64,000 nt of DNA from Aedes albopictus (Eukaryota > Arthropoda > Insecta > Diptera > Culicidae): NCBI RefSeq assembly GCF_035046485.1, contig NC_085138.1, positions 4,773,409 to 4,837,408 on the forward strand. Reading direction: 5' to 3'. The notes beneath the pieces were generated by a model. It saw only the letters and a program-made list of their open reading frames with translations. It ran no database searches and had not been told where the DNA came from. Below, piece by piece: positions 1-10,555 of the stretch. How positions within the stretch are numbered: position 1 is the stretch's first letter; every line of letters begins with the position of its first letter. The position numbers were made by a program, and so were the translations under genes.

Positions 1-1595
1 TGAAACGTAACGGAACTGAACTAATTTCAAAAACTTTAACTATTTATTTTAGCAACTTCATTCGTATTGGACGGGAAATTCGTAACGGAATGGAAAAAGA
101 GCAAACATGGCCATGTAACTAAAAGCTCTTCACATACCTGCGCAGGTTTTGGTGTTGCGATGCTCGATGACGGGGTGGCGTAGCTCGACGACTCAACGAT
201 GGCGACTACCTCGATGCTCAACAGCGGCGACAGCAGAATGGCGGCTGCCGACGAGTCCGTGCTGCGATTTGGCGCGCAGCGTCGACAAAGGGACCCGTGT
301 GCGGTATGGCCGAACTACCGGTGCGGAGGGAGTGGCGGCTGGACGGAAGCTTCCGATTGTTGGACGAACGAGAGGGCTTCGGCGGATGCCGAGCGATTCC
401 CGGGATGGTCTTTCTCCGGTCAATAAAGGCGCAAACAGAGCCCAGCGACCCGGCTTCGCGTACTATGCTTCCAGCTATGACCGAGCGGGGAATGTCGCTA
501 CCTCTATCTTCCTAGATACGGACCGGGTTCGTGACGTGCAATTGGCGACACGCTGCTACGAACCGACTCTCGTGATTTCCGGCCCACGGGGTGTAACGGA
601 AAAGGGCCTTACCGTCGGTGATTGGCGGCCGACGGGAATTCTTCGCTACGGAGATGATTGAGCGACTTCACTCGCGCCTCCGTTTGACTGCCTTCTGAAA
701 GGCGGGCCTTTGCTGGGCACACGGGTCGGAAACGATGACTCACGGACGAAACTGGCGGTTCAATCCGCCTACGAAACCCCGATTCGGCGAGGGATACCGC
801 CGAACGACGACGAAAAAACCAGCCGTACGAAAAAAGCGCTAGGCGCTACACGTCCAACAGGAATTCATGTTAATCTTAAGCACTTTTAATTTAATTATCA
901 AAAAATTACCTTTTTTCGTAGTTCAATTCCTTCGAGAAATAAATCAATTGCAGAAATCGCGAATTTGCGGACCTCGGTCCTCTAAACACGAAAGAAATCA
1001 CATAGAAATACGTTCAACATCACTTATAATCTTTTTAAACTCACTCACTACTTTTACCTTAGAAATTGGAGAATAACTTTCACCAAAAACTCAACTAGAC
1101 TTCAATTCACTTTAAACTGACTTAAACTCAACTCAAACTCAAATCAAACTTGGTAGATACTTCGAATTAAATTCGCGCACTTCTGTCTTCCAGCCGATCT
1201 TGTAGCGAAATGATCGATTTGAAGCAGTCGTTGCGCTAAGAAACTGTGCCGCTTTTCAAAAGTCCCACTATTGAATTAGATGACTATTATTAAAAATCGC
1301 GCCAACATTTTCTGCATGGCGATTTTCATGCATGGCGACAAATTTGCAGTATGACTGTAATTCGCCAGAAAGTAGATACGCGCCATTAGCATTATGCTAT
1401 AAAAGTTCAAATCACGTAAGCTTTTACAAACGCTTCGACATACATGAGCATAAGTAACAGGGATGGACCAATTTTACGAACAAATAAAATATTTCTTTAT
1501 CGTCAACATTAATACAACATAAATTTAAATTACTTTTATTCTATTTATTTGATTTATTCCATTAAATTTAACTAAAAAAAACGCAAAACGTTACA
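1..1595 (-). repeat. 3' LTR of gypsy element (partial)
   Basis: This LTR is the same as 8040-9634 base for base as far as I can read, and ends in CGTTACA. The first part, roughly 130-870, is GC-rich. The rest is AT-rich. Open frames on the plus strand, up to 170 codons, recur identically in the other LTR. They run antisense to gag-pol and lack any recognisable motif, so I do not call them genes. The LTR starts about 308 bases left of the window. Confidence 0.95.
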
Positions 1596-1607
1596 TCACC
1601 CCAACCA
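1596..1607 (-). other. Polypurine tract of gypsy element
   Basis: On the minus strand the sequence just inside the 3' LTR is TGGTTGGGGTGA, followed directly by the LTR start TGTAAC. This position and purine content fit the plus-strand primer of an LTR retrotransposon. The tract is short, so confidence is moderate. Confidence 0.6.
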
Positions 1608-1610
1608 TTT

Positions 1611-1650
1611 TTATGAAAATTTGATCAAGAACTTGATCAAATTTTCATAA
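1611..1650. other. Perfect 19-bp hairpin beside the polypurine tract
   Basis: Bases 1611-1629 are the exact reverse complement of 1632-1650, with a 2-base spacer. The hairpin lies 15 bases from the 3' LTR. In the genomic RNA of this minus-strand element it would form a stable AU-rich stem just upstream of the polypurine tract. Its role is unknown. Confidence 0.85.
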
Positions 1651-2945
1651 CTTAAAAAAAACTCAAACGTTGCAACTAACAAAACTTAAAAACTGAACTG
1701 AACTGAACATACAATAACAGATACTAAGGTCATTCGTTCATCGATGTAAACTATCCTATTCAATAATCCCTTACTTCAAACCCAACCTAAAAGTAACGGA
1801 AACCATGATCAAACAACGGAAATTTTTCCGTCAACCACTTGATCACTCAACGGACTGCAATTAAATGCCACATCGAATACCATTTCGACCCACTGTGCAT
1901 TTAAAATTGCCTATATACGAACTTCTAACGTGACCACAATACGAATTCTACCCATCAAATTCAAATTTGACGCAAAACATAGAATTCGAACCAAATTCTA
2001 ACCAAACCGTAACGGGAATATCGAACAGACCTATAACATCGCACGAACTTGACAGCTTAGCAAACTGTCACTGTCACTGTCACTCGCGGTCGCTCTGGCG
2101 ATGAAAAATACTATGCCTCCCCGACCATCGCCTAAACGTCAGTCGGAGTGGACCAAAACAAAGTGCATCGAGCCGGAGTCGCGAGGACGTAAAAGTTAAA
2201 GAAAAAAACGCGAGTTTGCTAATTTTAATCAGGATTATATTTAAACGGGGGGAGTATTATTGTTTAGAACTTAAATTAAGTGATTTTCAAAAGAATTTGT
2301 TGCTTTGTGGTGTGTTCTCTTTTCTTTTTCAGGGACATAAAAGCAAATCAACGTAGAACCACGGAGATGAACAAAACAAGATGGACGATTCTGGATCAAT
2401 TAAACTGAAACTAACAGAAAAACGAAATTCAAGATGGATGGATGTGGGGTTAAACTTGGATGAAACCTGAGACATGAAACTACCGGGCTATGGTAAATGA
2501 CAAGATGGATGGATAAGCTGATTTTACTAATGGATTGGAAGAGATAAGGTAAAAAAAACTAATTAAACTACTACAACCCAATTTACTCAAACAACGATAT
2601 GATTTTAGGAGGACAACAAAACACTAAACGACACGGGAAGAAAAACAACAACACCAGGCGCTATAAAAAAGGAACTTTGAGCTTTGGACATATGACGACA
2701 AATGGAGGAACAATGACGACAATTTTCGTTGATTTCATGGTGAGAATAGCTAAAAATCCTACTTTAAAACTCCTAATTTATGATAGTTCAGGCTAGGTCG
2801 CGATTTTTTTGTTTACATTTACTAACACTAGCTTTAACATACCATTGTTTACCATCGTTTGTGGTGGATTTTCCCGATGTATTTTGTTATTTCTTCCTTG
2901 TACATTCCGACTTTCGTCTCATGTCATAGCTTGATCATATTTTCC
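1651..2945 (-). other. Non-coding 3' segment between pol and 3' LTR
   Basis: About 1.3 kb of AT-rich sequence without a minus-strand ORF of useful length, so there is no env. It contains a short CACTGT repeat near 2066-2090. A 65-codon plus-strand ORF at 2599-2796 is antisense and featureless. This segment may carry packaging or 3' end signals, but nothing in it is recognisable. Confidence 0.7.
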
Positions 2946-5900
2946 TTAAAATTTCTTCAAAAAGTTAGCATGAAAGATTCCTAAACTGTTGTTTTTCTCA
3001 TCTACTAATTCATAACTATCTCCTAAAGCTTTTCTAACGTATGCTTCTGTATATTTCGGTGCCAACTTAGCACAGAAATCCTTTGATTTATCAGATTGAG
3101 TAGTATTTTTCTTCAAAACCTTCTCTCCTACTTGATAAGATGGAGCTTTCTTATTTGAGCGCAAATTGTAGTATTTCGCTTGTTTTTGGTACGCTTCCTC
3201 TAAATTTTTCCTTACTTGTTTGTATAATTGATCTCGTTCCTGATCATTTAGGGTTGTATTAGCTAAAACGCCTCCGTTCCTTAATCTCTCGTACTCTGTT
3301 CCATTAGAAATCATATTGCGTCCAAAAGTCAAAAAGTACGGCGAGTACTTAGTGGAATCATGCACAGAATTCCTAATTGCACATGCAATTTCCTGAAGAT
3401 TATCGGTCCATTGTTTATGGTTACCTTTCAAGGAAGCTCTTATGGCCGTAGTTACTACCTTATTAACTCTCTCAGTGTTATTTACCTGAGGATGGTAGGA
3501 GGGAGTTAACCAATGCTTTACTCCATGCTGTTTCAACAACGCAGCGAACTCCTTTGAAGTAAATTGTGAGCCGTTGTCAGTTAGAATAACTTCTGGGGCT
3601 CCAAACAGTAAAAATATAGCTTGCTTTAAAAACTGAACCAGTGATGATGCAGTAGCTTGCTTAAAAGGTTGAACCATGACAAATTTCGTAAAAACGTCAG
3701 TTACTACCAAAAGACAAGTACATCTAGCTTTCCCCGAGGGAGGAAAAGGTCCAACATAATCTAATGTAATAAATTGCCAAGGATAATCACAAAACTTCTT
3801 TTGTGATCCCATTGGAGGAGTGGGATTTACATTTATCCCTTTAGAAGTTTTGCATGCCAAGCACTCCTTACAAAACTTCTTAATATCTGAGGCCATTTTC
3901 GGCCAATAGTATTTTTCTTTAAGCGTTTTGAGGGTTTTTTCGTATCCAAGGTGGGCTATGTTGTGGGAGGACTCAATCAATGGCTGTCTTTCAGCTTCTA
4001 AAGGATAATATTTCCACTCAAATCGCTTGTCCCTGAGTTTTGATGAATCTTCGACAAATTTGTAAATTCTATCACCCGAAACTTTAAAATTTTTGTATTG
4101 ATGAGGATTTTTTCTAATATTTTCCATCAGATCAGCATATTCATCTTCTATAACTTGAAGAGAGTCTATCCGAGATAGGCAATCTGCTAATATGTTGTCT
4201 TTCCCCTTTCGATACTGTAAATTAAAATCATACGATTGCAATTTCAGTGCCCACCGAAGTAGTCTTGAATTTGCATTTGCTGCTGTAATGGAAAACAACC
4301 AAGTGATACTTTTACAGTCCGTGACCACTGTAAAAGTTGTCCCCTCAATGTAATGGCGGAAGTTTTCAATTGCTAAAAGCACTGCCAGACATTCTTTTTC
4401 TGTAGCAGCATATTTTCTTTGGGCACTGGATAATTTCTTACTAAAGTATCCAATTATGCGTTTTCCATCCTCAAAATTTTGTAATAAAGCCGCCCCCACC
4501 GCTAACTGGGATGCGTCTGTTTCAATTATAAAAGGTTTAGAATAGTCAGGGTTAGCTAGTACTGGCGCTGAAGTTAAAACCGATTTAAGTTCTTCTAACG
4601 CAAGGTCTGCTTCATCTGTCCACTTAAATTTCTTAGATTTCTTTAGCAAATCAGTAATCGGAGCTGTTAAATGACTATACCTAGGAATAAATTTTTGGTA
4701 AAAGCCCATAAGGCCCATAAGTCTCCTGATGTCTCTTATTGACTTCGGTCTAGGATAATTGAGAATTGGTTCTAGTTTTGCGCTGTCAATAGCTAAACCA
4801 TTCTCAGTCAGCAAATAGCCAAGATATTTCACTTGTCTCCGACAAAAACGACTTTTCTCAACGGAGATGGTTAGTCCGGCTCTTTTGAGGCGAATTGCTA
4901 CCTCTTTCAATAGACGAAAATGTTCTGGCAAAGATTCCGTGGCTATTATAATATCATCTAAGTATACGAATACGAAAGGCTCTAAATCAAAACCGATGGC
5001 CAGATTCATAAGTCTGTTCATCGTAAACGGCGCGTTTTTCAAGCCAAACGGAACAACTTTAAATCGAAAAAGTCCTTTTGGAGTCCTAAAAGCTGTGAAG
5101 TTCCTAGATGATTCCTTTAAAGGAATTTGGAAATAGGCATCCTTGAGATCTACGATGCTAAAATATTTAGCCTTTTGCAGTCGGTGAAATATTTCCCCCA
5201 TATTCCTCATCGGGTAAGCGTCCTTTTTTGTCACGGAGTTTATTCGTCTCGAATCTAAACAAACCCTAATCTTCCCGTTAGATTTCTTTACTGGAACTAA
5301 CGGACTTGCAAATTCTGATGAGCATTCCTCAATCACATTCAAAGTTTTCCAACGTTCTAACTCCTCCTCGATCTTTTCCCAAATTTTCGGCGAATACCGG
5401 TACATTGGGAGATCACGCATTTTCCCATCCGAAGCAATTTCAATCTCGTGTTCAAGTAGAGTTGTTTTACCTAAATTCCCTGCGCTAGTTAATGGAAAAT
5501 GTTTTAAAACATCCTGCAGCTCTCGTCTCTCCTCTTCAGTTAAATTATGCTCAGTCTCCACCGTTTCAATAGCCTTTAACGGATCGTCGGGTAAATCTAA
5601 AGTTGGAACGTCTAAAGATTCATCTTCTTCAGGTTTAGCTTTGAACTCTGGTTCTGGTTCTAGTGGCTTAACAAGCTGGACAGAGAACTCAATCACCTCG
5701 TTATCGTCGGTAATTGGCTCTGTTTCAATTCTTAGGTAATTTATTTCGTTTTCTGATGACGAAGTCTCCCAAGTTAATTCAAGGTCTTGAATCTTGTTCT
5801 CTGACAATATCATTGGCCTAATTTTGAATGCCCGCCAGAAATCCATGCCGAGGATCAATGGCTTTCGAATTTCTGGAACTACTAATGTTGGAATCACTTT

Positions 5901-6266
5901 CGTGTCATTTCCCAAAGTGAAAGGCACGTTAACATAGCCTAAACATGAATGTTTCGTATCGTCAGCGGTGCAAACTTTAATTTTTGATTTAAGAATAGTC
6001 AGTCCGTGGGTTTCCAAAATATTGACTGAACTTATAACACTCATTGCTGCCCCTGAATCCAACAACGCGGTCATTTCTGTACCTAAAATATTAACTTTTA
6101 TGTGGGGACATGAACTAGGGTCTACTCGAATTTCAAAAAGTGAAAAATTTTCAATTTTGTCCAAAGTTTCACGATTGGGAATCAATTTCTCCGGCGAGAT
6201 GTGTGGATTCCCGAACAAACATCCCGCTTTTAGTTTGTTGGCCTCACATTTTCGTTCAATGTTCTT
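2946..6266 (-). CDS. pol: Gypsy pol: protease, RT, RNase H, integrase
   Basis: This is the polyprotein that copies the element's RNA and inserts the DNA. In the order read: aspartic protease with a DSGA motif near residue 53 (counted from 6218), RT with YLDD near residue 420, RNase H with TDAS near residue 566, an integrase zinc-binding HHCC region near residues 780-825, and the integrase core with a TDNG motif near residue 882. The frame has no stop before 2946. No ATG opens it. The frame is -1 relative to gag and overlaps gag's last codons, so I begin it at the T TTT TTA heptamer at 6266-6272. Expression is therefore probably as a Gag-Pol fusion. The integrase C-terminus ends in a lysine/phenylalanine-rich tail. 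No frameshift or nonsense change is visible. Confidence 0.95.
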   Translation of the reverse strand, partial: KNIERKCEANKLKAGCLFGNPHISPEKLIPNRETLDKIENFSLFEIRVDPSSCPHIKVNILGTEMTALLDSGAAMSVISSVNILETHGLTILKSKIKVCTADDTKHSCLGYVNVPFTLGNDTKVIPTLVVPEIRKPLILGMDFWRAFKIRPMILSENKIQDLELTWETSSSENEINYLRIETEPITDDNEVIEFSVQLVKPLEPEPEFKAKPEEDESLDVPTLDLPDDPLKAIETVETEHNLTEEERRELQDVLKHFPLTSAGNLGKTTLLEHEIEIASDGKMRDLPMYRYSPKIWEKIEEELERWKTLNVIEECSSEFASPLVPVKKSNGKIRVCLDSRRINSVTKKDAYPMRNMGEIFHRLQKAKYFSIVDLKDAYFQIPLKESSRNFTAFRTPKGLFRFKVVPFGLKNAPFTMNRLMNLAIGFDLEPFVFVYLDDIIIATESLPEHFRLLKEVAIRLKRAGLTISVEKSRFCRRQVKYLGYLLTENGLAIDSAKLEPILNYPRPKSIRDIRRLMGLMGFYQKFIPRYSHLTAPITDLLKKSKKFKWTDEADLALEELKSVLTSAPVLANPDYSKPFIIETDASQLAVGAALLQNFEDGKRIIGYFSKKLSSAQRKYAATEKECLAVLLAIENFRHYIEGTTFTVVTDCKSITWLFSITAANANSRLLRWALKLQSYDFNLQYRKGKDNILADCLSRIDSLQVIEDEYADLMENIRKNPHQYKNFKVSGDRIYKFVEDSSKLRDKRFEWKYYPLEAERQPLIESSHNIAHLGYEKTLKTLKEKYYWPKMASDIKKFCKECLACKTSKGINVNPTPPMGSQKKFCDYPWQFITLDYVGPFPPSGKARCTCLLVVTDVFTKFVMVQPFKQATASSLVQFLKQAIFLLFGAPEVILTDNGSQFTSKEFAALLKQHGVKHWLTPSYHPQVNNTERVNKVVTTAIRASLKGNHKQWTDNLQEIACAIRNSVHDSTKYSPYFLTFGRNMISNGTEYERLRNGGVLANTTLNDQERDQLYKQVRKNLEEAYQKQAKYYNLRSNKKAPSYQVGEKVLKKNTTQSDKSKDFCAKLAPKYTEAYVRKALGDSYELVDEKNNSLGIFHANFLKKF

Positions 6267-7687
6267 AAAAAAGGATGATTATTCTCACAATTTCTTGTGG
6301 TTCTCCCTAATCTTCCACAAGCGTAACAAAACAACACTTTCCGCTCATTACACTCTCTCCAAGTGTGACCCGATTTCTGACAATTCCAGCAGGCTATGGA
6401 AGTTGTCCTACGCTGTTCTTCCTGCCGAGAAGAAGTAAATTTCGGTTGTTCATTTGGAGAATCACTAGATTTCCTAGCGGTTCTTTGAACCTTCTGAACC
6501 ACTCGTAAAGGAACATCTTCCTCTGAAGAATCGCTTTCCGAATCTTCAGGTTCGATGTGATGGACATCATTACGCTGAGTAGTAGGACATCTGTAGAAGT
6601 TGGGGTCGCAAGCATCTATTTTATGGTTAATTTTGATCAGATGTTCTAAATCATCAATTTCCATTATGGACAACTTTGACCTGTAGTGAGGTCGCATGTT
6701 ATCCCAAACTAATTCGAACAGAGTACTAGAAGAAAAAGGCTTTTGTAAGCACTGATTTAGTTTTTCGACTTCCGTAACGTATGCAATGAAAGTTTCTCCC
6801 TTGCGTTGTTTCAATTCACGGATTTGAGTCTTAATTCCCCTATCGCGATTTGGATTACCGTATCGGAAACGAATCTCGTCCTCAAATTTGCTCCATTTGG
6901 AGAACCTATCTTCGCGAGTGAACCACCAATCGTATGCCTCTCCTTTTAAACGGTGGTGTATGTTTCTCAATAACTCTTTCTCGTTAACACCTTCATGCCG
7001 TGCAAGTTTCTTGATTTTATACAAAAAATCTTCCACTTGCATCGATCTACTGTCTCCAGTAAATGTCAAATTCCAATTTTCTACCCTCGACTTTCTATAT
7101 CGCGGCGTTTCTTCTATCGACGAGCTACTAGACACAGACGAATGACGTCTATGTCTACGAGAAGTTTGCCGAGAACTTCTCCTTCTTCTCTCTGACTCAG
7201 AATCACTTTCAGATCCACTAAAGTACCGTTCGCGCCTCGTCCAGTTTTCTCCTCTACGATCTTGTCTCCTCTCGTCTATCTCCGCTCTTTCTGACCTACT
7301 TTTCATACTCTTCCTAACATCTTCCATTCTACTTCGGTTCAGTGGACTGGGTGTTCTATCCCGGTGAGATCTTTCTAATCTGTGCCGGCTTTCCGAATTG
7401 CTTTGCCTGTCATTCCTAATTTCAACTCCCCTATAACCTTTATGCTCGTATTGATCATCAAATTTATCCTTTCTTATTCTTTCATCCCACGTGTCCTTTT
7501 GCACTGAATAATTACCAAAAATTCCTACATGGGGTTGCTTTCCTTTTCCTCCTTCATCTTCTGATTCGTTATGCAGCCTGCTTAAATCATTCCTCTTCCC
7601 TTTCAAATCTAAAAGATCTTTCTTTCTTGTTCCTTTTCCTTCGCAATCCCCGCATTTACAATCTCCTTCTATACAGCGTAGCTCCAT
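6230..7687 (-). CDS. gag: Gypsy gag, structural protein (485 aa)
   Basis: Gag forms the virus-like particle and binds the genomic RNA. The 485-residue ORF starts at an ATG 25 bases past the primer site. It has a Cys-rich N-terminus, a long Arg/Ser-rich stretch (about residues 75-200), a retrotransposon gag domain near 208-330 and a CCHC zinc knuckle at about 433-446 (CWNC...H...C). A second knuckle-like motif starts at about 454 (CYAC), but has Arg where His is expected, so it may not bind zinc normally. The 3' end overlaps the pol frame. Pol is reached by -1 frameshift. Confidence 0.93.
   Translation of the reverse strand: MELRCIEGDCKCGDCEGKGTRKKDLLDLKGKRNDLSRLHNESEDEGGKGKQPHVGIFGNYSVQKDTWDERIRKDKFDDQYEHKGYRGVEIRNDRQSNSESRHRLERSHRDRTPSPLNRSRMEDVRKSMKSRSERAEIDERRQDRRGENWTRRERYFSGSESDSESERRRRSSRQTSRRHRRHSSVSSSSSIEETPRYRKSRVENWNLTFTGDSRSMQVEDFLYKIKKLARHEGVNEKELLRNIHHRLKGEAYDWWFTREDRFSKWSKFEDEIRFRYGNPNRDRGIKTQIRELKQRKGETFIAYVTEVEKLNQCLQKPFSSSTLFELVWDNMRPHYRSKLSIMEIDDLEHLIKINHKIDACDPNFYRCPTTQRNDVHHIEPEDSESDSSEEDVPLRVVQKVQRTARKSSDSPNEQPKFTSSRQEEQRRTTSIACWNCQKSGHTWRECNERKVLFCYACGRLGRTTRNCENNHPFLRTLNENVRPTN
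6266..6272 (-). promoter_or_regulatory. -1 ribosomal frameshift heptamer (gag to pol)
   Basis: The minus strand reads T TTT TTA in the gag frame (CCT TTT TTA), an X XXY YYZ slippery site. It lies 33 bases before the gag stop at 6230-6232. Slipping back one base enters the pol frame, which is open from here through the whole pol ORF. A downstream stimulatory RNA structure was not evaluated. Confidence 0.75.
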
Positions 7688-7712
7688 TTTATCAAAATTT
7701 AGCGACTCGAAA

Positions 7713-7730
7713 GCCCCACGTTGGGCGCCA
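7713..7730 (-). other. Primer binding site, tRNA-Lys type
   Basis: The plus strand here reads GCCCCACGTTGGGCGCCA, which I recognise as the 3' end of insect tRNA-Lys(CUU) including CCA. The element's RNA, from the minus strand, is therefore complementary to that tRNA. The site lies one base from the LTR end, as expected for minus-strand priming. tRNA-Lys priming is known for gypsy itself. Confidence 0.9.
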
Positions 7731-7731
7731 A

Positions 7732-9634
7732 TGTAACCGTTCGTAAACTGTTCACGAGGAATTTTAAAAGCGCGGTGGCTTAAGCGCCACTCTCAAAGAG
7801 AGACCACCGGTCGTGTTTAATTTTGCCCGACTTTGCTAGAGACTTTCTCACTCAGGGACGGTTTTGAACGGTTCATGGAAATAACGGCAGAATTTCTTCG
7901 AAAACGCAAACTAAACTCCAACTCTTTCACAGGCTAGAAGAACTTATGGAAAACTGGAAGGGATGCTTACTCATTCGAGCGAAAACGGAATTAAAACGTA
8001 ACGGACTGTAGTGAGTATGTTTATTAAAAAAAAGCAATGTGAAACGTAACGGAACTGAACTAATTTCAAAAACTTTAACTATTTATTTTAGCAACTTCAT
8101 TCGTATTGGACGGGAAATTCGTAACGGAATGGAAAAAGAGCAAACATGGCCATGTAACTAAAAGCTCTTCACATACCTGCGCAGGTTTTGGTGTTGCGAT
8201 GCTCGATGACGGGGTGGCGTAGCTCGACGACTCAACGATGGCGACTACCTCGATGCTCAACAGCGGCGACAGCAGAATGGCGGCTGCCGACGAGTCCGTG
8301 CTGCGATTTGGCGCGCAGCGTCGACAAAGGGACCCGTGTGCGGTATGGCCGAACTACCGGTGCGGAGGGAGTGGCGGCTGGACGGAAGCTTCCGATTGTT
8401 GGACGAACGAGAGGGCTTCGGCGGATGCCGAGCGATTCCCGGGATGGTCTTTCTCCGGTCAATAAAGGCGCAAACAGAGCCCAGCGACCCGGCTTCGCGT
8501 ACTATGCTTCCAGCTATGACCGAGCGGGGAATGTCGCTACCTCTATCTTCCTAGATACGGACCGGGTTCGTGACGTGCAATTGGCGACACGCTGCTACGA
8601 ACCGACTCTCGTGATTTCCGGCCCACGGGGTGTAACGGAAAAGGGCCTTACCGTCGGTGATTGGCGGCCGACGGGAATTCTTCGCTACGGAGATGATTGA
8701 GCGACTTCACTCGCGCCTCCGTTTGACTGCCTTCTGAAAGGCGGGCCTTTGCTGGGCACACGGGTCGGAAACGATGACTCACGGACGAAACTGGCGGTTC
8801 AATCCGCCTACGAAACCCCGATTCGGCGAGGGATACCGCCGAACGACGACGAAAAAACCAGCCGTACGAAAAAAGCGCTAGGCGCTACACGTCCAACAGG
8901 AATTCATGTTAATCTTAAGCACTTTTAATTTAATTATCAAAAAATTACCTTTTTTCGTAGTTCAATTCCTTCGAGAAATAAATCAATTGCAGAAATCGCG
9001 AATTTGCGGACCTCGGTCCTCTAAACACGAAAGAAATCACATAGAAATACGTTCAACATCACTTATAATCTTTTTAAACTCACTCACTACTTTTACCTTA
9101 GAAATTGGAGAATAACTTTCACCAAAAACTCAACTAGACTTCAATTCACTTTAAACTGACTTAAACTCAACTCAAACTCAAATCAAACTTGGTAGATACT
9201 TCGAATTAAATTCGCGCACTTCTGTCTTCCAGCCGATCTTGTAGCGAAATGATCGATTTGAAGCAGTCGTTGCGCTAAGAAACTGTGCCGCTTTTCAAAA
9301 GTCCCACTATTGAATTAGATGACTATTATTAAAAATCGCGCCAACATTTTCTGCATGGCGATTTTCATGCATGGCGACAAATTTGCAGTATGACTGTAAT
9401 TCGCCAGAAAGTAGATACGCGCCATTAGCATTATGCTATAAAAGTTCAAATCACGTAAGCTTTTACAAACGCTTCGACATACATGAGCATAAGTAACAGG
9501 GATGGACCAATTTTACGAACAAATAAAATATTTCTTTATCGTCAACATTAATACAACATAAATTTAAATTACTTTTATTCTATTTATTTGATTTATTCCA
9601 TTAAATTTAACTAAAAAAAACGCAAAACGTTACA
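7732..9634 (-). repeat. 5' LTR of gypsy element (1903 bp)
   Basis: The LTR begins TGTAAC and ends GTTACA on the plus strand, a 6-bp terminal inversion typical of LTRs. It is long for a gypsy LTR. It must hold the promoter for the minus-strand transcript. I did not find a clear TATA box in that orientation. The plus-strand ORFs at 8188-8700 and elsewhere are copies of those in the left LTR. Confidence 0.95.
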
Positions 9635-9683
9635 CCGTATGTTTACTTAGAGATGTATCCTATTCGCTTTTTTATAGGACGTA

Positions 9684-10262
9684 GGTGTGAATTGATGTGT
9701 CACAACATGTATTTCCTTTGTTGTATACAACATGGCCTTCGACCGGTTCTGAAGGGATCCGGAGGAATTTAGGGAGCATCCATAAATGGCATAGCATTTT
9801 AGGAGGGAGGGGGAGTCCCTGATTTTGCTACGTTCGATGTATTAGGCATGGAAAAATAGGCTACGAGTGATGAGGGAAGCGCCAAAAATCGTCCAAAATA
9901 AGCTACGTTATTTATGGACGCTCCCTTATCCGGGACCTGAAGGTGACACCGTGATATCTGGGAGTGCTGAGGAGGTCACGGTTTGAAAGCTCACAAAAAG
10001 TAGATGTGAATTGATGTGTCGTTTCATATATTTTTTCCACTTTATGCGTTGCCTGGAACCGGTTCCGGAGGAACTTACCCGGGTTCCGGAAGTGGCCATA
10101 TGACCTCGGAAAGATCTAGGACGATTATTATTCATTACCTTACACGAAATAGATGTGAAATAATGTGTCACACTTGATGTTTTCCTAACTTTACGCTGTT
10201 GGCCATATGCTGGTACCCCAAGGAACATCGGAATATCTCCGGAACCAGGTGGCCAAGTGTCC
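9684..10262. repeat. Diverged tandem repeat, about 145-160 bp unit
   Basis: The phrase TAGATGTGAATTGATGTGTC or a close variant recurs near 9684, 10001 and 10146. Each is followed by a GGTTCCGG-type stretch and a GTGGCC stretch. Removing the MITE at 9772-9925 makes the first spacing about 160, close to the 145 of the next unit. This is a short, old tandem array. No coding potential is evident; ORFs here, such as 9926-10612 minus, cross the repeats and show no domain. Confidence 0.6.
9772..9925. mobile_element. MITE, 154 bp, TTA target duplication
   Basis: Termini are GGGAGC-TCCATAAAT on the left and its near inverse ATTTATGGACGCTCCC on the right. TTA lies immediately outside both ends (9769-9771 and 9926-9928). 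Size, termini and a 3-bp duplication fit a PIF/Harbinger-type or m3bp-type MITE. It sits inside a unit of the surrounding tandem repeat. Confidence 0.8.
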
Positions 10263-10555
10263 CAACCAAAGTATTTCCTGAAAATAGAAGACATTTTCAG
10301 AACCCACCGAAAAAATTGTGAAAAAATATTGAGAAACAAAATAGTTACAGCAATTTGAACTTTTTTTTGACCGAAAAAAAGTATGCTGCCGGTACATGGG
10401 TTTATGGCGGGTAGTGTACGTGCAAATTGGTTGTCTGGGATGGCACCCCCAGTAGTTTCGCCTATGAACTCCAAAACAATAAAAAAAAAAACAATAAAAA
10501 TTGTTTTCAGGTGCATTTTCTTTTCACTAGAAGCTGGAAGAATGAATATTACATA

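Larger units (their letters stand above)
1..9634 (-). mobile_element. Ty3/gypsy LTR retrotransposon, left edge outside window
   Basis: This is one LTR retrotransposon read right to left: 5' LTR, tRNA-Lys primer site, gag, pol, a 1.35-kb non-coding 3' segment, then the 3' LTR. The 3' LTR runs off the left edge, with about 308 bases missing. Protease, RT, RNase H and integrase occur in gypsy order inside pol. There is no env-like ORF between pol and the 3' LTR. Bases 1-1595 and 8040-9634 match with a constant offset of 8039 and no difference that I can see, so the copy is young and may still be active. The right flank begins CCGT. The matching target duplication would lie outside the window. 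Confidence 0.95.

Noticed and set aside
149..661. 170-codon plus-strand ORF in each gypsy LTR as a gene
   Set aside because: Antisense to the element, no known domain, duplicated only because it lies in the LTR; kept as a finding, not a gene.
1651..2945. An env gene in the gypsy element
   Set aside because: No minus-strand ORF or membrane-protein-like frame exists between pol and the 3' LTR.
6216..6218. Start codon of pol at 6218
   Set aside because: The codon is TTG and the frame is open upstream to the slippery heptamer, so pol is better explained by frameshifting.
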